Assembly (NCBI RefSeq): GCF_000503895.1
Contig: NC_022997.1
Location: 3,537,821 to 3,601,820 of the forward strand
DNA length: 64,000 bases
From: Hyphomicrobium nitrativorans NL23
Lineage (GTDB): Bacteria; Pseudomonadota; Alphaproteobacteria; Rhizobiales; Hyphomicrobiaceae
Reading direction: 5' to 3'
Shown here: positions 1 through 8,999 of the stretch, piece after piece
How the letters are laid out: every line of letters begins with the position of its first letter
How positions within the stretch are numbered: the first letter of the stretch is position 1
The notes under the pieces: generated by a model
What the model was told of the DNA's origin: nothing
The model's input: only the letters and a program-made list of their open reading frames with translations
Databases searched by the model: none
Position numbers and translations under genes: made by a program

Positions 1-229
1 CGATGTCGACGGGATCAATTCCAGCGCGCACCAGAGCCTGGCGGGCCGCTGCCGCGCCCAGCGTCGAGGTCAACTCGTCGTCGCCCGCGATATGGCGCTG
101 ACGAATGCCGCTTCTCTCGACGATCCACTCGTCGGAGGTGTCAACGATCTTCGACAAATCCGCATTCGTCATCACGCGCTTCGGCAGATGAGCGCCCACA
201 CCGCGAATGACCGATCGAATGACTGCCAC
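1..229 (-). CDS. fabH: Beta-ketoacyl-ACP synthase III (partial, N-terminal part)
   Basis: The product condenses acetyl-CoA with malonyl-ACP to start type II fatty-acid synthesis in the cytoplasm. Only the first 76 or so codons lie in the window; the rest continues past the left edge. The visible N-terminus has the FabH pattern: a G-hG-hhP-R-hhTN segment, then [19 protein letters not shown], the substrate-lid signature of the family. The start is a GTG at 227-229, preceded by an AGAGGA Shine-Dalgarno sequence about six bases upstream. It follows plsX by 30 bases on the same strand, the usual plsX-fabH operon, so the two are probably cotranscribed. Confidence 0.93.
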   Translation of the reverse strand, partial: MAVIRSVIRGVGAHLPKRVMTNADLSKIVDTSDEWIVERSGIRQRHIAGDDELTSTLGAAAARQALVRAGIDPVDI

Positions 230-259
230 GAAGTCCTCTTTTCTTCTTTCCGGAGCTTA

Positions 260-1336
260 TCAGGACCCAGGTGCGGGAGCGGTTCCCTCCTGCCGGGGAG
301 CCTCGGAAACGGTGTCGAGGCGATGATGGAAGGTTTCGAGATCGGCCGCGAGGCGCTCGATCAGCCCGCTTACCGACATTTCGTAACCGAGATCGACGGC
401 GCTCGCAAAGCCGAGGGCGTCGGTGCCGCCGTGACTCTTCACCGCGATGCCGTTGAGACCCAAAAACGTGCCGCCGTTGATGCGACGCGGGTCGATCTTC
501 TCTTTGAGAACGCGGAAGCCGCCACGCGCCAAGAAGGCCCCCGCCCGGGACAACCACGTCCGCATCATCGCGTCTTTCACGTACTGGCCGATCTGGCGCG
601 CCGTACCCTCGGCCGTCTTGAGTGCGATGTTTCCGGCAAAGCCTTCGACAACAACCACATCGACCTTCCCCTGGCCGATCTCGTTGCCTTCGATGAAGCC
701 GCGATAGTCGAGCGGCAGCTCCACCGCCTTCAGAAGCGCGTGCGCCTCCTTGACCTCCTCGGCGCCCTTCACCTCCTCGACGCCCACATTGAGCAGGCTG
801 GCGGTGGGGCGTTCGACATGAAAGAGTGCGCGCGCCATGGCAGCGCCCATCAGCGTGAAATCGGTGAGCTGGCGGCTCGTGGCGCCGATGTTGGCGCCCA
901 CGTCGAGCACGATGCACTCGGCGTTGATCGTTGGCCAGAGCGCGGCGATGGCCGGGCGCTCTATTCCCTTCATCGGGCGCAGGATGAGCTTGGCCATGGC
1001 CATGAGCGCGCCGGTGTTGCCGGCGGAGACGGCCGCAGCCGCCTCGCCTGTCCGTACCGCATCGAGCGCGAGCCACATGCTGGAGCCTTTGCCGCGCCGC
1101 AGCGCCTGACTCGGCTTCTCGTTCATGGCCACGACCTGCGTGGTGTGGACGATGCGCGACCGGGCGGCGAGCGCGGGATGGGCTGCGAGAACGGGCGCAA
1201 TACGCGCCTCGTCGCCCACCAGGATGAAGCTCAAGCCCGGATGACGTTCCAGCGAGATCGCGGCCCCGGGAACGATGACCTCGGGACCATGGTCGCCGCC
1301 CATAGCGTCGAGCGCTAATGTTCGTTGCTGTCCCAT
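260..1336 (-). CDS. plsX: Phosphate acyltransferase PlsX
   Basis: PlsX converts acyl-ACP and phosphate to acyl-phosphate, the acyl donor for PlsY in phosphatidic acid synthesis; it is a peripheral membrane enzyme. The 358-residue protein has normal family length. The N-terminus carries the diagnostic [19 protein letters not shown] segment and further conserved blocks are [20 protein letters not shown] and [13 protein letters not shown]. It starts at an ATG (1334-1336) and is followed by fabH on the same strand. The long upstream gap to the DUF177 gene suggests its own promoter. Confidence 0.97.
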   Translation of the reverse strand: MGQQRTLALDAMGGDHGPEVIVPGAAISLERHPGLSFILVGDEARIAPVLAAHPALAARSRIVHTTQVVAMNEKPSQALRRGKGSSMWLALDAVRTGEAAAAVSAGNTGALMAMAKLILRPMKGIERPAIAALWPTINAECIVLDVGANIGATSRQLTDFTLMGAAMARALFHVERPTASLLNVGVEEVKGAEEVKEAHALLKAVELPLDYRGFIEGNEIGQGKVDVVVVEGFAGNIALKTAEGTARQIGQYVKDAMMRTWLSRAGAFLARGGFRVLKEKIDPRRINGGTFLGLNGIAVKSHGGTDALGFASAVDLGYEMSVSGLIERLAADLETFHHRLDTVSEAPRQEGTAPAPGS

Positions 1337-1679
1337 CTTGCGCGTTCTGACCTTGTCGGCCGGGCTCCCGTAGCCCGTGGAAAAATGGCGGGACTCGCAT
1401 CGCGGGAATTGCGAACGGGATCAGACGACTTCGTGCCGACCCGATCCACATCCCGACCATGAGCTATGCCGCTCACGTCCCAGACGATCAAGTGCCCGGT
1501 GTGGTCCTGGAAAACCTGTCCCAAACCCCGTGTTCGGACGGACGGGAAAATACCCGTTTGCGCTTGCGAAACAACTTTTTTTCGGAACGCCCCGGTCTCG
1601 TATGGCGACGGGCGGGAAGCCACCGGGGAAACGCTGGCCGCTCAGTGTCTTGGCTCGCGCCTTTTCTCGATGCGTGGGC
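1337..1679. other. Intergenic gap between plsX and the DUF177 gene
   Basis: The 343 bases between these two minus-strand genes hold no convincing gene. In many bacteria rpmF (ribosomal protein L32) sits here; reading both strands shows no L32-like sequence. The gap probably contains the plsX-fabH promoter and the end of the upstream transcript. A short imperfect inverted repeat (acgggtattttcccgt) lies near 1549-1555. Confidence 0.5.
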
Positions 1680-2201
1680 TCATGTCTCGCGCTTCAGCTG
1701 GGCGAGTGCGGCAAACGGCCCCTTGTCCTCCTTGATCTTGGGATCGACCCAATCGAATTCGACATCCGGTTTGCGCGGATAGGGATCGAGGGCCGCCGAC
1801 AGAACCTCATAGATCAGGCTCCCGGCGTCGATCCGGTCGTTCTCGATCGGCGCCATATCGGCAATGGAAGAGACCTCACGGTCACCGGCAACGACCGGCT
1901 CGTCTTCGAGCGCAGCCGCGGGGGCGAGCGTGACGGAGAATTCCTCGCGGATATGGGCCGGCACCGGATCGAGGCTCACCACACACGCCTGCGTGACCTC
2001 GGCATCGAGATCTCCCGTAAAAGCGTAGCGGCCGCTGCCCAAGGACTTGAGCCGGTATGTTGCCTTCAGGCTGTCGCAGGAGAGAATATCGAGCTCGCGC
2101 GCGAGCTCCGTCCGCTCTTCCTCCGTGGCCACACGAATTTGGTTCACGTCAGCCGGGCCGATGTCCGCGAGGGCGTGGACCCAGTCTCGTAGCGCCGTCA
2201 T
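1680..2201 (-). CDS. DUF177 (YceD-like) family protein
   Basis: This 173-residue cytoplasmic protein belongs to the DUF177/YceD family. Bacterial members are usually encoded next to rpmF, plsX and fabH, and some have been linked to 23S rRNA or L32 biogenesis; the exact role here is not known. Family features seen are the VTQACVVSLDPVPAHI core (a single Cys in the strand before the conserved P) and the acidic YPRKPDVEFDWVDPKIKEDKGPFAAL C-terminus, split here by residue context. The ATG at 2199-2201 overlaps the TGA of the upstream chaperone gene (ATGA), so translation is probably coupled. A longer reading frame to 2510 overlaps that gene and was not used. Confidence 0.9.
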   Translation of the reverse strand: MTALRDWVHALADIGPADVNQIRVATEEERTELARELDILSCDSLKATYRLKSLGSGRYAFTGDLDAEVTQACVVSLDPVPAHIREEFSVTLAPAAALEDEPVVAGDREVSSIADMAPIENDRIDAGSLIYEVLSAALDPYPRKPDVEFDWVDPKIKEDKGPFAALAQLKRET

Positions 2202-2803
2202 GTGGGTGTCTCCATAAGATCGTCGGCGGATAAGGGCGCGAATGCGATGCGGCCTGCGAGCAGGCCATCTTCCGGCTCTGTCTTCAGACGCTCGACGGTG
2301 GCGAGCGCGAAGCCTGCAAGCGCGTTGGCGCCGGCGGGCGCTTCGCCAAGGCCCGGGATCGTGGAGGCCAGCTCGGCCGCAAGGGCCGGGACCGGAGCGG
2401 ACGCGCGGGCCGCTGTGGAATAGGCCTTGCAACGTTCGCCGAGCGCCTGGGCCGCCTTCTTCACCTTTCTCGGCACGGCCATATCGCCGACGCCCATCTC
2501 GCGCAGGCAATCGTCAACGTCCGTCACGTAGGCCTCGGTGAGCAGCCGCGCCACACGGCGCGCCCGTGGGGTGCCGGCTTGCAGGCGGTCCAGCACAGGA
2601 AACAGGGCCAAAATGATCAATCCGGCGCGGCCTTCCGGGGTATCCTGGACACCGAAGCGCTCGAAAATGAGCGGACGGCGGGCCTCAGCCACGACCGCGC
2701 CATAAAGGTCGACTGCTGTCTGGCGATCTTGAGTTCTTCGTCTAAACCAGGCGAGCACGTGCGGTTTTCCAGTTTTTACTACAGGGGATGACAGGGTCCG
2801 CAC
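2198..2803 (-). CDS. Ubiquinol-cytochrome c chaperone family protein
   Basis: The 201-residue protein resembles the Cbp3/UQCC1 family, which helps assemble cytochrome b into the bc1 complex. The segment with AVDLYGAVVAEARRP and RFGVQDTPEGRAGLIIL matches the conserved core, followed by the helical part containing TDVDDCLREMGVGD and VPRKVKKAA. The reading frame opens at a GTG (2801-2803) with GAGG five bases upstream; an internal GTG at 2757-2759, which would give V/M-LAWFRRR as in most relatives, is an alternative start. It overlaps the DUF177 gene by four bases and is divergent from bamE, a common Hyphomicrobiales arrangement. Confidence 0.88.
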   Translation of the reverse strand: MRTLSSPVVKTGKPHVLAWFRRRTQDRQTAVDLYGAVVAEARRPLIFERFGVQDTPEGRAGLIILALFPVLDRLQAGTPRARRVARLLTEAYVTDVDDCLREMGVGDMAVPRKVKKAAQALGERCKAYSTAARASAPVPALAAELASTIPGLGEAPAGANALAGFALATVERLKTEPEDGLLAGRIAFAPLSADDLMETPT

Positions 2804-2879
2804 CGTTGCCTCGCGGCCTTCTTTTGGCTAAGGGCGAACGCTAAGGGTTTCCATCAGTCTCCCAGGGGGTCGTTTCAGT

Positions 2880-3377
2880 ATGCGCCGTCACGACGCGTCG
2901 CGCCAGGGCGTGCAGAGCCGCAGGGCGGGAGAGGTTGCGCTTCGCGCGCTGATGCCTCTGCTCATCGCGTCGACTGTGCTCATCACCGCCTGCAGCGAGC
3001 AAATCATCAAACGCGGCCACCAGTTCCGCGAATCCGACGTCGCGCAGATCTATCCCGGCATGGGCCAGGAACAGGTGCGCCTCGTGCTGGGCACGCCGAC
3101 CACGACGACGAGCATCGGCAACGGCTCGGCCTATTACTACATCTCCAGCACGGAGCGGCAGGTCGCGTTCATGAAGGGAAGCGAAGTGGACCGGCAGGTG
3201 CTCGCGGTTTACTTCACGCCGACGCAAACCGTCGACCGCGTGGCGCAATACGGCATGCAGGACGGCAAGGTGTTCGACTTCGTCTCCCGCACCACACCGG
3301 CGCCGGGCGGCAAGGAAGACGGCATCGTGAAGCAGCTCTTCCGCAACCTCGGAACCAAGCAGATCTTCGGCGACTAG
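2880..3377 (+). CDS. bamE: Outer-membrane assembly lipoprotein BamE (SmpA/OmlA)
   Basis: BamE is the small lipoprotein of the BAM complex that inserts beta-barrel proteins into the outer membrane. A signal peptide with lipobox LITAC puts the lipidated Cys at residue 38. The mature part carries the SmpA/OmlA fold: IYPGMGQEQVRLVLGTP followed by a YYYIS strand and a RQVLAVYFT strand. The N-region before the hydrophobic stretch is long, so translation might start at the internal Met25. It is transcribed away from the bc1 chaperone gene, and its stop codon lies within an intergenic repeat. Confidence 0.93.
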   Translation: MRRHDASRQGVQSRRAGEVALRALMPLLIASTVLITACSEQIIKRGHQFRESDVAQIYPGMGQEQVRLVLGTPTTTTSIGNGSAYYYISSTERQVAFMKGSEVDRQVLAVYFTPTQTVDRVAQYGMQDGKVFDFVSRTTPAPGGKEDGIVKQLFRNLGTKQIFGD

Positions 3378-3453
3378 AGCGTTTTCCGATCCGATGGAAC
3401 CGCGGAACGGTTCTTAGATTTTGTTTTATCGATCTTCTATCGGAAAATCCGCT
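3376..3453. repeat. Dispersed palindromic intergenic element (rhizobial type)
   Basis: The segment begins agcgttttccgat and ends atcggaaaatccgct, an imperfect inverted repeat, with a second hairpin ggaaccgcggaacggttc inside. The order (GAGCG-TTTTCC-GAT, GGAACCG...CGGTTC, TTTTGTTTTATCG, ATCGGAAAA) resembles the short mosaic palindromes scattered through many rhizobial genomes. It starts inside the bamE stop codon and may form the end of that transcript. The resemblance is from memory of such elements; a second copy was not found in this window. Confidence 0.55.
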
Positions 3454-3513
3454 CCCGCTTTTCCGGAGGCGCTTCAAACGCGCGGCCGTTTCCTGCTTGA
3501 ACGAGAGATCCGA

Positions 3514-4146
3514 ATGACCAGCTCGAACGACACCGGGCCAAATCTCGTGGACGACATTCGTGCGTTCGTGCGCCCGCAGGTGGCGCGCGGCACCCGGACG
3601 TTTGCCGACATTCTCGACGAGGCAATCGAGGTGCTGCTCGAAGAGCACGAGGACGCAGACCAGGGAACGGTCGAGCGTCTGGCGCAGGCCGAAATCGAGG
3701 CGGCATTCGCCGAGCATCTCTCCGCGCAGGCGACGTGGCCCAAGATCACGGATTGCGACCGGCTCGACCGCGCCTTCGACGTGCTCAACGAGGGCGGGAT
3801 CGTCGCACGCCACGACTTCACGTGCTGCCAGAACTGCGGCTTTGCAGAAATCGGCGAAGAGATCGCCGAGGCCATGAAGGCGGGCATCGATGTGACCGGC
3901 TTCACGTTCTATCACACACAGGACACAGACAACGCCACGGAAGGCGGTGGCCTTTACCTCAGTTACGGCCATGTCGAGGGGGGAGACGTCAATGCCATCG
4001 CAGTGGGACGCGTCGTCGTGAGCGCGCTCCACGCGGCGGGGCTCCAGACGGAGTGGGACGGGACGGTCGGCAAACGCATCGCGGTGCGGCTCGACTGGCA
4101 AAGACGCATTGCACCCTCTGCAGCCGTGAACCCTTCCAAGGCGTGA
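3514..4146 (+). CDS. DUF6891-like protein
   Basis: A 210-residue cytoplasmic protein without signal peptide or membrane segment. The conserved block ARHDFTCCQNCGFAEI, with three close cysteines, followed by GFTFYHTQDTD and LYLSYG, matches the DUF6891 family; no activity is established for it. The C-terminal part (VVVSALHAAGLQTEWDG..KRIAVRLDW) is also typical. The start is the ATG at 3514, which has a purine-rich GAGAG sequence upstream; an in-frame extension to 3421 would run into the repeat region and was rejected. It stands alone between bamE and hppA. Confidence 0.8.
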   Translation: MTSSNDTGPNLVDDIRAFVRPQVARGTRTFADILDEAIEVLLEEHEDADQGTVERLAQAEIEAAFAEHLSAQATWPKITDCDRLDRAFDVLNEGGIVARHDFTCCQNCGFAEIGEEIAEAMKAGIDVTGFTFYHTQDTDNATEGGGLYLSYGHVEGGDVNAIAVGRVVVSALHAAGLQTEWDGTVGKRIAVRLDWQRRIAPSAAVNPSKA

Positions 4147-4185
4147 AAACGCGACACCTTCCACAAATTGCCCTCTTCATACAAA

Positions 4186-4211
4186 GAGGCCCCGGATCGC
4201 TCCGGGGCCTC
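4186..4211 (-). terminator. Intrinsic terminator of hppA
   Basis: A perfect 11-bp stem (gaggccccgga / tccggggcctc) with a four-base loop lies 30 bases past the hppA stop. Read on the minus strand it is followed by TTTGT, as expected for a Rho-independent terminator. Being symmetric, it may also stop the converging plus-strand transcript. Confidence 0.85.
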
Positions 4212-4241
4212 TCGTCGTTCGTCTCGTGACTTCCGTGTCGC

Positions 4242-6395
4242 TTAGTGCGCGAGCACGGCGAGCAGCAGCAGGGCCACGATGTTGGTGATCTTGATGGCCG
4301 GGTTCACGGCGGGGCCAGCGGTGTCCTTGTAGGGATCGCCAACGGTATCGCCCGTGACGGACGCCTTATGGGCCTCCGAGCCCTTCTCGTGCTTCACGCC
4401 GTCCTTGTCGACGAAGCCGTCCTCGAAGGCCTTCTTAGCGTTATCCCAGGCGCCGCCGCCGGACGTCATCGAGATGGCGACGAAGAGGCCCGTCACGATC
4501 ACGCCGAGCAGCATTGCGCCGACCGCCGAGAACGCAGCGCCGCGTCCGCCGATGGCATCCACGACGAAGAACAGAACGATGGGCGAGAGCACCGGAAGCA
4601 GAGACGGGATCACCATCTCCTTGATGGCCGACTTGGTCAGAAGGTCGACAGCGCGGGCATAATCCGGGCGCTCCGTGCCCTTCATGATGCCGGGCTTGGC
4701 CTTGAACTGACGGCGCACCTCTTCGACGATGGAGCCCGCCGCACGGCCGACCGCGGTCATGGCGATGCCGCCGAACAGATACGGGATGAGACCGCCGAGC
4801 AGAAGGCCGACGACGACATACGGGTTGTCGAGGCCGAAGTTGATCTCCACGCCGCGGAAGAACTGATAGACGGTCGAGCCCGGCTCGTTCGCCTTCGCGA
4901 TGAAGTACTGGAGATCGTAGTTGTAGGCCGCGAACAGCACGAGCGCGCCGAGACCGGCCGAGCCGATGGCGTAGCCCTTGGTGACGGCCTTGGTGGTGTT
5001 GCCGACCGCGTCGAGCGCGTCCGTCGAGCGGCGCACTTCCTTCGGCAGACCCGCCATCTCGGCGATACCGCCAGCATTGTCCGTCACGGGACCGAAGGCG
5101 TCGAGCGCCACGATCATGCCCGCGAGGCCGAGCATCGTCGTGGTGGCGATGGCCGTGCCGAAGAGGCCCGCAATGTTGTAGGTGAACAGGATGCCGGCAA
5201 CGATGGCGATGGTCGGCAGCGCGGTCGCTTCGAGAGACACCGCGAGGCCCTGGATCACGTTGGTGCCGTGGCCGGTGACGGAGGACTGGCTGATCGAGCG
5301 CACGGGGCGATACCCGATACCCGTGTAGTACTCGGTGATCCAGACGATGAGGCCCGTCAGCGCAAGGCCGACGAGGCCACACAGGAACAGGCCCTGGCCG
5401 GTGATCGAAACGCCGTTGGCGACGCCGACTTCACCGAACCCGCCGAGAACGTAATGCGTCGCCGCCCAGAGACCGGCAATCGAAAGAACACCCGAGGCGA
5501 TGACGCCCTTGTAGAGCGCGCCCATGATCGAGTTGTTGGCGCCGAGCTTAACGAAGTAGGTGCCGACGATCGAGGTGACGATACAGGCGGCGCAAATGGC
5601 GAGCGGATAGACCATCAGCGCGCTGAAGTTGGCCTGGCCCGCGAAGAAGATCGCGGCGAGCACCATCGTGGCGACGACCGTCACCGCGTAGGTCTCGAAC
5701 AGGTCGGCGGCCATGCCGGCGCAGTCGCCAACGTTGTCGCCCACGTTGTCGGCGATGGTGGCCGGGTTACGCGGGTCGTCCTCGGGGATGCCCGCTTCGA
5801 CCTTGCCGACGAGATCGCCGCCGACGTCCGCACCCTTGGTGAAGATGCCGCCGCCGAGACGGGCGAAGATCGAGATGAGAGACGCGCCGAAGCCGAGCGC
5901 TACGAGCGCGTCAATCACGGTGCGATCGGACGGGGCGTAGGCCAGAATCTCGGTGAGGATGTAATAGTAGATGGCGACACCGAGCAGGGCGAGACCAGCA
6001 ACCAGCATGCCGGTGACTGCGCCCGCCTTGAATGCGATGTCGAGGCCGCGGCCGAGCGAGACGGTGGCGGCCTGGGCCGTGCGAACGTTGGCGCGCACGG
6101 AGACGTGCATGCCGATGTAGCCCGCGAGACCGGAGAGAACGGCGCCGACCAGGAAGCCGACGGCGACGGGGAGACCCAGGAGCACCCAGGTAAGCGCGAA
6201 GATGACAACGCCGACGACGCCAATGGTCTGATACTGGCGGTTGAGATAGGCCTGCGCACCTTCACGGATGGCGCCGGCGATCTCCTGCATCCGCGCGTTG
6301 CCCGCGTCGGCCTTCATGACCGTCTGAATCGTGAAGACGGCATAGAGGATCGCCAACGCCCCGCAGGCGATGATCCCCCAAAGTATCTCTGTCAT
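4242..6395 (-). CDS. hppA: Membrane-bound proton-translocating pyrophosphatase
   Basis: HppA couples hydrolysis of pyrophosphate to proton pumping across the inner membrane. The 717-residue protein has the usual length and about 16 membrane segments. The substrate-binding motif [16 protein letters not shown] and [18 protein letters not shown] are intact, as is the C-terminal [14 protein letters not shown] block. The motif DAVGNTTKA has Lys at residue 469; in this family Lys at that place marks the potassium-independent proton-pumping class. It is a single gene with its own promoter region to the right and a strong terminator to the left. Confidence 0.98.
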   Translation of the reverse strand: MTEILWGIIACGALAILYAVFTIQTVMKADAGNARMQEIAGAIREGAQAYLNRQYQTIGVVGVVIFALTWVLLGLPVAVGFLVGAVLSGLAGYIGMHVSVRANVRTAQAATVSLGRGLDIAFKAGAVTGMLVAGLALLGVAIYYYILTEILAYAPSDRTVIDALVALGFGASLISIFARLGGGIFTKGADVGGDLVGKVEAGIPEDDPRNPATIADNVGDNVGDCAGMAADLFETYAVTVVATMVLAAIFFAGQANFSALMVYPLAICAACIVTSIVGTYFVKLGANNSIMGALYKGVIASGVLSIAGLWAATHYVLGGFGEVGVANGVSITGQGLFLCGLVGLALTGLIVWITEYYTGIGYRPVRSISQSSVTGHGTNVIQGLAVSLEATALPTIAIVAGILFTYNIAGLFGTAIATTTMLGLAGMIVALDAFGPVTDNAGGIAEMAGLPKEVRRSTDALDAVGNTTKAVTKGYAIGSAGLGALVLFAAYNYDLQYFIAKANEPGSTVYQFFRGVEINFGLDNPYVVVGLLLGGLIPYLFGGIAMTAVGRAAGSIVEEVRRQFKAKPGIMKGTERPDYARAVDLLTKSAIKEMVIPSLLPVLSPIVLFFVVDAIGGRGAAFSAVGAMLLGVIVTGLFVAISMTSGGGAWDNAKKAFEDGFVDKDGVKHEKGSEAHKASVTGDTVGDPYKDTAGPAVNPAIKITNIVALLLLAVLAH

Positions 6396-6680
6396 TGAAA
6401 CAGTCCCCTATCTGGCCAGCTCGTTGGCTGCGATCTCACATGAGTTCGCGCGGGACCATGCCAAAAGACACCTTCAGTGGCAACATGGACACAAGGAGCA
6501 CAAGACGTTTGGAGCGCTTCTAAAGTCTGTGAGGAATACCGCTTTCTTTTCAAATCTCTACCGCGGCGCACACCGACGTGAGCTGGCGCGTGCGGCCGTT
6601 CTCGGCAACGCGACACCGGCGGAAGCCCCTGCCGCACCCGGCCGAATCAAATCGCAGGCGGCCCGCCGGGCATGACGTCG

Positions 6681-7253
6681 CTAAAGCAGAGGCTCCTCCA
6701 CGACGCGCTCGCCGTCGACGACGAGGGCCTTGATCGCCACCTCGCCGGAGGTGCCGACGGCCAAAACCGCCGAGATCTTCTTTTCCAGCACCTTCTTCTC
6801 AAGCTCGCGGCCCGTGCCTTCCGGCACGAAATAGCTCTCGATGCCATAACGAACGGACGCGATCGGGCCTTGCCCTGGCCTATTGTAGACTGAGTTCACG
6901 ATGCCTTTCAGGACGACGTGCTCCGGATTGGCGGGCGTGGCGAGGCTGAGAGCGCTGCTCGCAACTTCCCATCGGCCCTCACCTTCGCCGGGCATCAGCG
7001 TCACGTAGACCGTATCGCCCTGCCGCGTCTCGTTCGGCACGGGAACGTTGCCGCCTTGGCTGAAGCCATAGCCGAGGATCACGTAATCGCCGCGGAAGAT
7101 GTCGCGCGGATCGACCGGGATCACTTCGGCCACGATCTCGCGGCCGTCGCGCAGAAGGGATATGCGGCCGTAGATGATGTGCACAAGCACGGCGGTCTGG
7201 ATCAAGGCGACGAGCGCGACCGCGATCCACGACTTGGGCGACATGCGGATCAT
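6681..7253 (-). CDS. GDYXXLXY-domain membrane-anchored protein
   Basis: A 190-residue protein with one N-terminal membrane segment (about residues 8-27) and an extracytoplasmic domain. The family-defining motif RGDYVILGY is at residues 54-62, preceded by VIPVDPRDIFRG. Its function is unknown. The gene overlaps the upstream DUF2157 gene by four bases; these two families occur together in many bacteria, which suggests that the products act as one membrane complex. Confidence 0.9.
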   Translation of the reverse strand: MIRMSPKSWIAVALVALIQTAVLVHIIYGRISLLRDGREIVAEVIPVDPRDIFRGDYVILGYGFSQGGNVPVPNETRQGDTVYVTLMPGEGEGRWEVASSALSLATPANPEHVVLKGIVNSVYNRPGQGPIASVRYGIESYFVPEGTGRELEKKVLEKKISAVLAVGTSGEVAIKALVVDGERVVEEPLL

Positions 7254-8347
7254 GCGGACACTCCCTCAGCAAGCGCGACGCGGCGAGCGTGGATTCGATA
7301 GGCAAGGGCTGCGAGGCCAGCCACGATGACGCCCGCAACCAGGAAGAACAGGGACGTATCCAGCAGCGTGCCGACGGTCTTGCTGTAAATCGAAAGGATC
7401 TCCACCGAGAAGGCGATATAGCCCAGCCAGAGAGCGCCGCGGTTGCCGGAATGGAGCCCCCAGGCAATCGCCGCGATGGACAGCGCGAGGGCGAGCACGG
7501 CGAGCAGGATGAAGACATCGAGATCCGGGTTCTCCACGAACTGGAGCGCCAGAAGCCCAGCGAACGCGATCACGAGACCGTAGTTGAGGATGCCGTGCCA
7601 CAGGGCCCGTAGATCCGGCTTCAGTTGCTCGCCCACAAGCCCGATGCCGCCAATGCCGAGGCCCAGCGCAACGACGAGGCCGTGGGCGTGGCCGTCAAAG
7701 AGCCGATAGCCGAGGCTGATCAGAAAGCCAGACAGCGCAATCCCAGAAAGGTGGAGCCCGGGCCGCCAGCGCTGCCAATAGAACGCCGCCGAGATCAGCG
7801 CCCACGGAAGCAGGAAGGGCCAGAACACGCGTTCGAGCCGCAACGCTTCCATCACACCCCAGACGACGATCAGGACCATGGTGAAGGCGAGCGCCGGATT
7901 GGAGCGCAGGGCGACGCCTGCGAGGAAGCTGCCCGCCGCCCAGACCAGCACGAAGTCGGCCGGGCTGCCGTCCATGTGGTACATCTGCGAGATCAGCATG
8001 ATGCTCGCGCCGAAGATGGCGACACCGAGCAGGATCGCTGCATCGGCGAAGGCCGTCATATTGCGTTGCGCCATCGCATGCGCGGTGGCGTAGGATGCCC
8101 ACAGCGCGCCGATCAGCATTCCGATTCTCAGAATGCGGGGCATTTCCTGCCAGTTCGCTGCGACGAAGCTCATGGCCGCGAAGCCGATCAACACCGCCGC
8201 CAGGATGGCGAGCGCGTTTGCGAGGCCCAAGCCGTGCGCCCCGCTCGCGACATCTCGACGGATGGCGGCTTCGCCCTCCGGCGTGACCCAGCCCGCTTCG
8301 CGCCATCGCGCGAGATCGCGTTCGATACGTTTGCGATAACTTCTCAT
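7250..8347 (-). CDS. DUF2157 multi-pass membrane protein
   Basis: A 365-residue inner-membrane protein of unknown role. The N-terminal cytoplasmic part (RSYRKRIERDLARWREAGW..EAAIRRDV) followed by about ten or more hydrophobic helices is the DUF2157 arrangement. It is the first gene of a two-gene operon with the GDYXXLXY protein, joined by an ATGA-type overlap. The pairing is the only clue to function. Confidence 0.9.
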   Translation of the reverse strand: MRSYRKRIERDLARWREAGWVTPEGEAAIRRDVASGAHGLGLANALAILAAVLIGFAAMSFVAANWQEMPRILRIGMLIGALWASYATAHAMAQRNMTAFADAAILLGVAIFGASIMLISQMYHMDGSPADFVLVWAAGSFLAGVALRSNPALAFTMVLIVVWGVMEALRLERVFWPFLLPWALISAAFYWQRWRPGLHLSGIALSGFLISLGYRLFDGHAHGLVVALGLGIGGIGLVGEQLKPDLRALWHGILNYGLVIAFAGLLALQFVENPDLDVFILLAVLALALSIAAIAWGLHSGNRGALWLGYIAFSVEILSIYSKTVGTLLDTSLFFLVAGVIVAGLAALAYRIHARRVALAEGVSA

Positions 8348-8527
8348 GCGGGGGACGGCCCTTGCTGCGGGGTGTTGTCGTTGACGGAGCCATCGAAGCG
8401 GCGGCTGAGGCTCCTGCCTTACGCTGAACTCTGATCATCCAGGTCTTAGTGTTCGCGGGGGCTGTGTCAGGAACGTGGCCGATGAGGCGCGCGCTTTCGC
8501 ACGAGATGCCCGGCGCAAAAAATGCAG

Positions 8528-8555
8528 GCTGCCCGGGTGGATTTGCCCGGGCAGC
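8528..8555 (-). terminator. Intrinsic terminator after the proline-rich anchored protein gene
   Basis: A 10-bp stem (gctgcccggg / cccgggcagc) with an eight-base loop. On the minus strand it is followed, after five bases, by a run of six T. It lies about 33 bases beyond the stop of the small minus-strand gene. Confidence 0.8.
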
Positions 8556-8588
8556 GCTACGCGTTCTTTCTTGAGGTTTCGTCGCGGC

Positions 8589-8816
8589 TTAAGGCGTTGC
8601 CGGCGATGGAGACGGTTCCGGCGCGGCATCGGGTGCCGGCGTCGGCTCGGGAGCCGGTGCAGGATCAGACGGCGTCGGCTCGGGCGCTGCACTCGGCGTC
8701 GTCGCCTCGGGTGTCGCCGACGGCGTGTCCGTTACGGGTTGCGGGGTAAACGCGACGTAGGCGATCACGGCCAACGCAATCGCGGCGGCGACGGCAATGA
8801 CAACTTTCGTGTCCAT
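8589..8816 (-). CDS. Small membrane-anchored Pro/Ala/Glu-rich protein
   Basis: A 75-residue protein with one hydrophobic N-terminal segment (about residues 4-22, VVIAVAAAIALAVIAYVAF) and a tail made almost only of Pro, Ala, Ser, Thr, Glu and Asp in a PEPTP-like rhythm. The start ATG (8814-8816) has a clear GGAGGA sequence nine bases upstream and the gene ends in a good terminator, which supports it being real. The function is unknown; it may span part of the periplasm. A much longer reading frame in the same frame, running to 10988, is antisense to cydAB and was discarded. Confidence 0.75.
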   Translation of the reverse strand: MDTKVVIAVAAAIALAVIAYVAFTPQPVTDTPSATPEATTPSAAPEPTPSDPAPAPEPTPAPDAAPEPSPSPATP

Positions 8817-8999
8817 GGCGTAGTCCTCCGTGCTCAGAAAAATATGGGCGCGATTCATAGCACGCTTTCCCCTTTTGAGCCAGGAACGGCTCCCTTTCCA
8901 TTCCTTAGGGGCTCGACGGCGGCAGCGGCTTTCGCCACAATGCGCGCGCTTTACGTGATCGCGCGCGTGTTGGGCGCCCAACTCTTGAGGCGAAGGGCC

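Noticed and set aside
1337-1679. Ribosomal protein L32 gene (rpmF) expected between DUF177 and plsX
   Set aside because: Neither strand has an L32-like sequence; the small frames in the gap have no similarity.
4245-6398. Plus-strand 717-codon frame exactly opposite hppA
   Set aside because: Mirror frame of a highly conserved membrane protein gene; the composition (Arg/Asp/Glu/His rich) is that of antisense GC-rich DNA.
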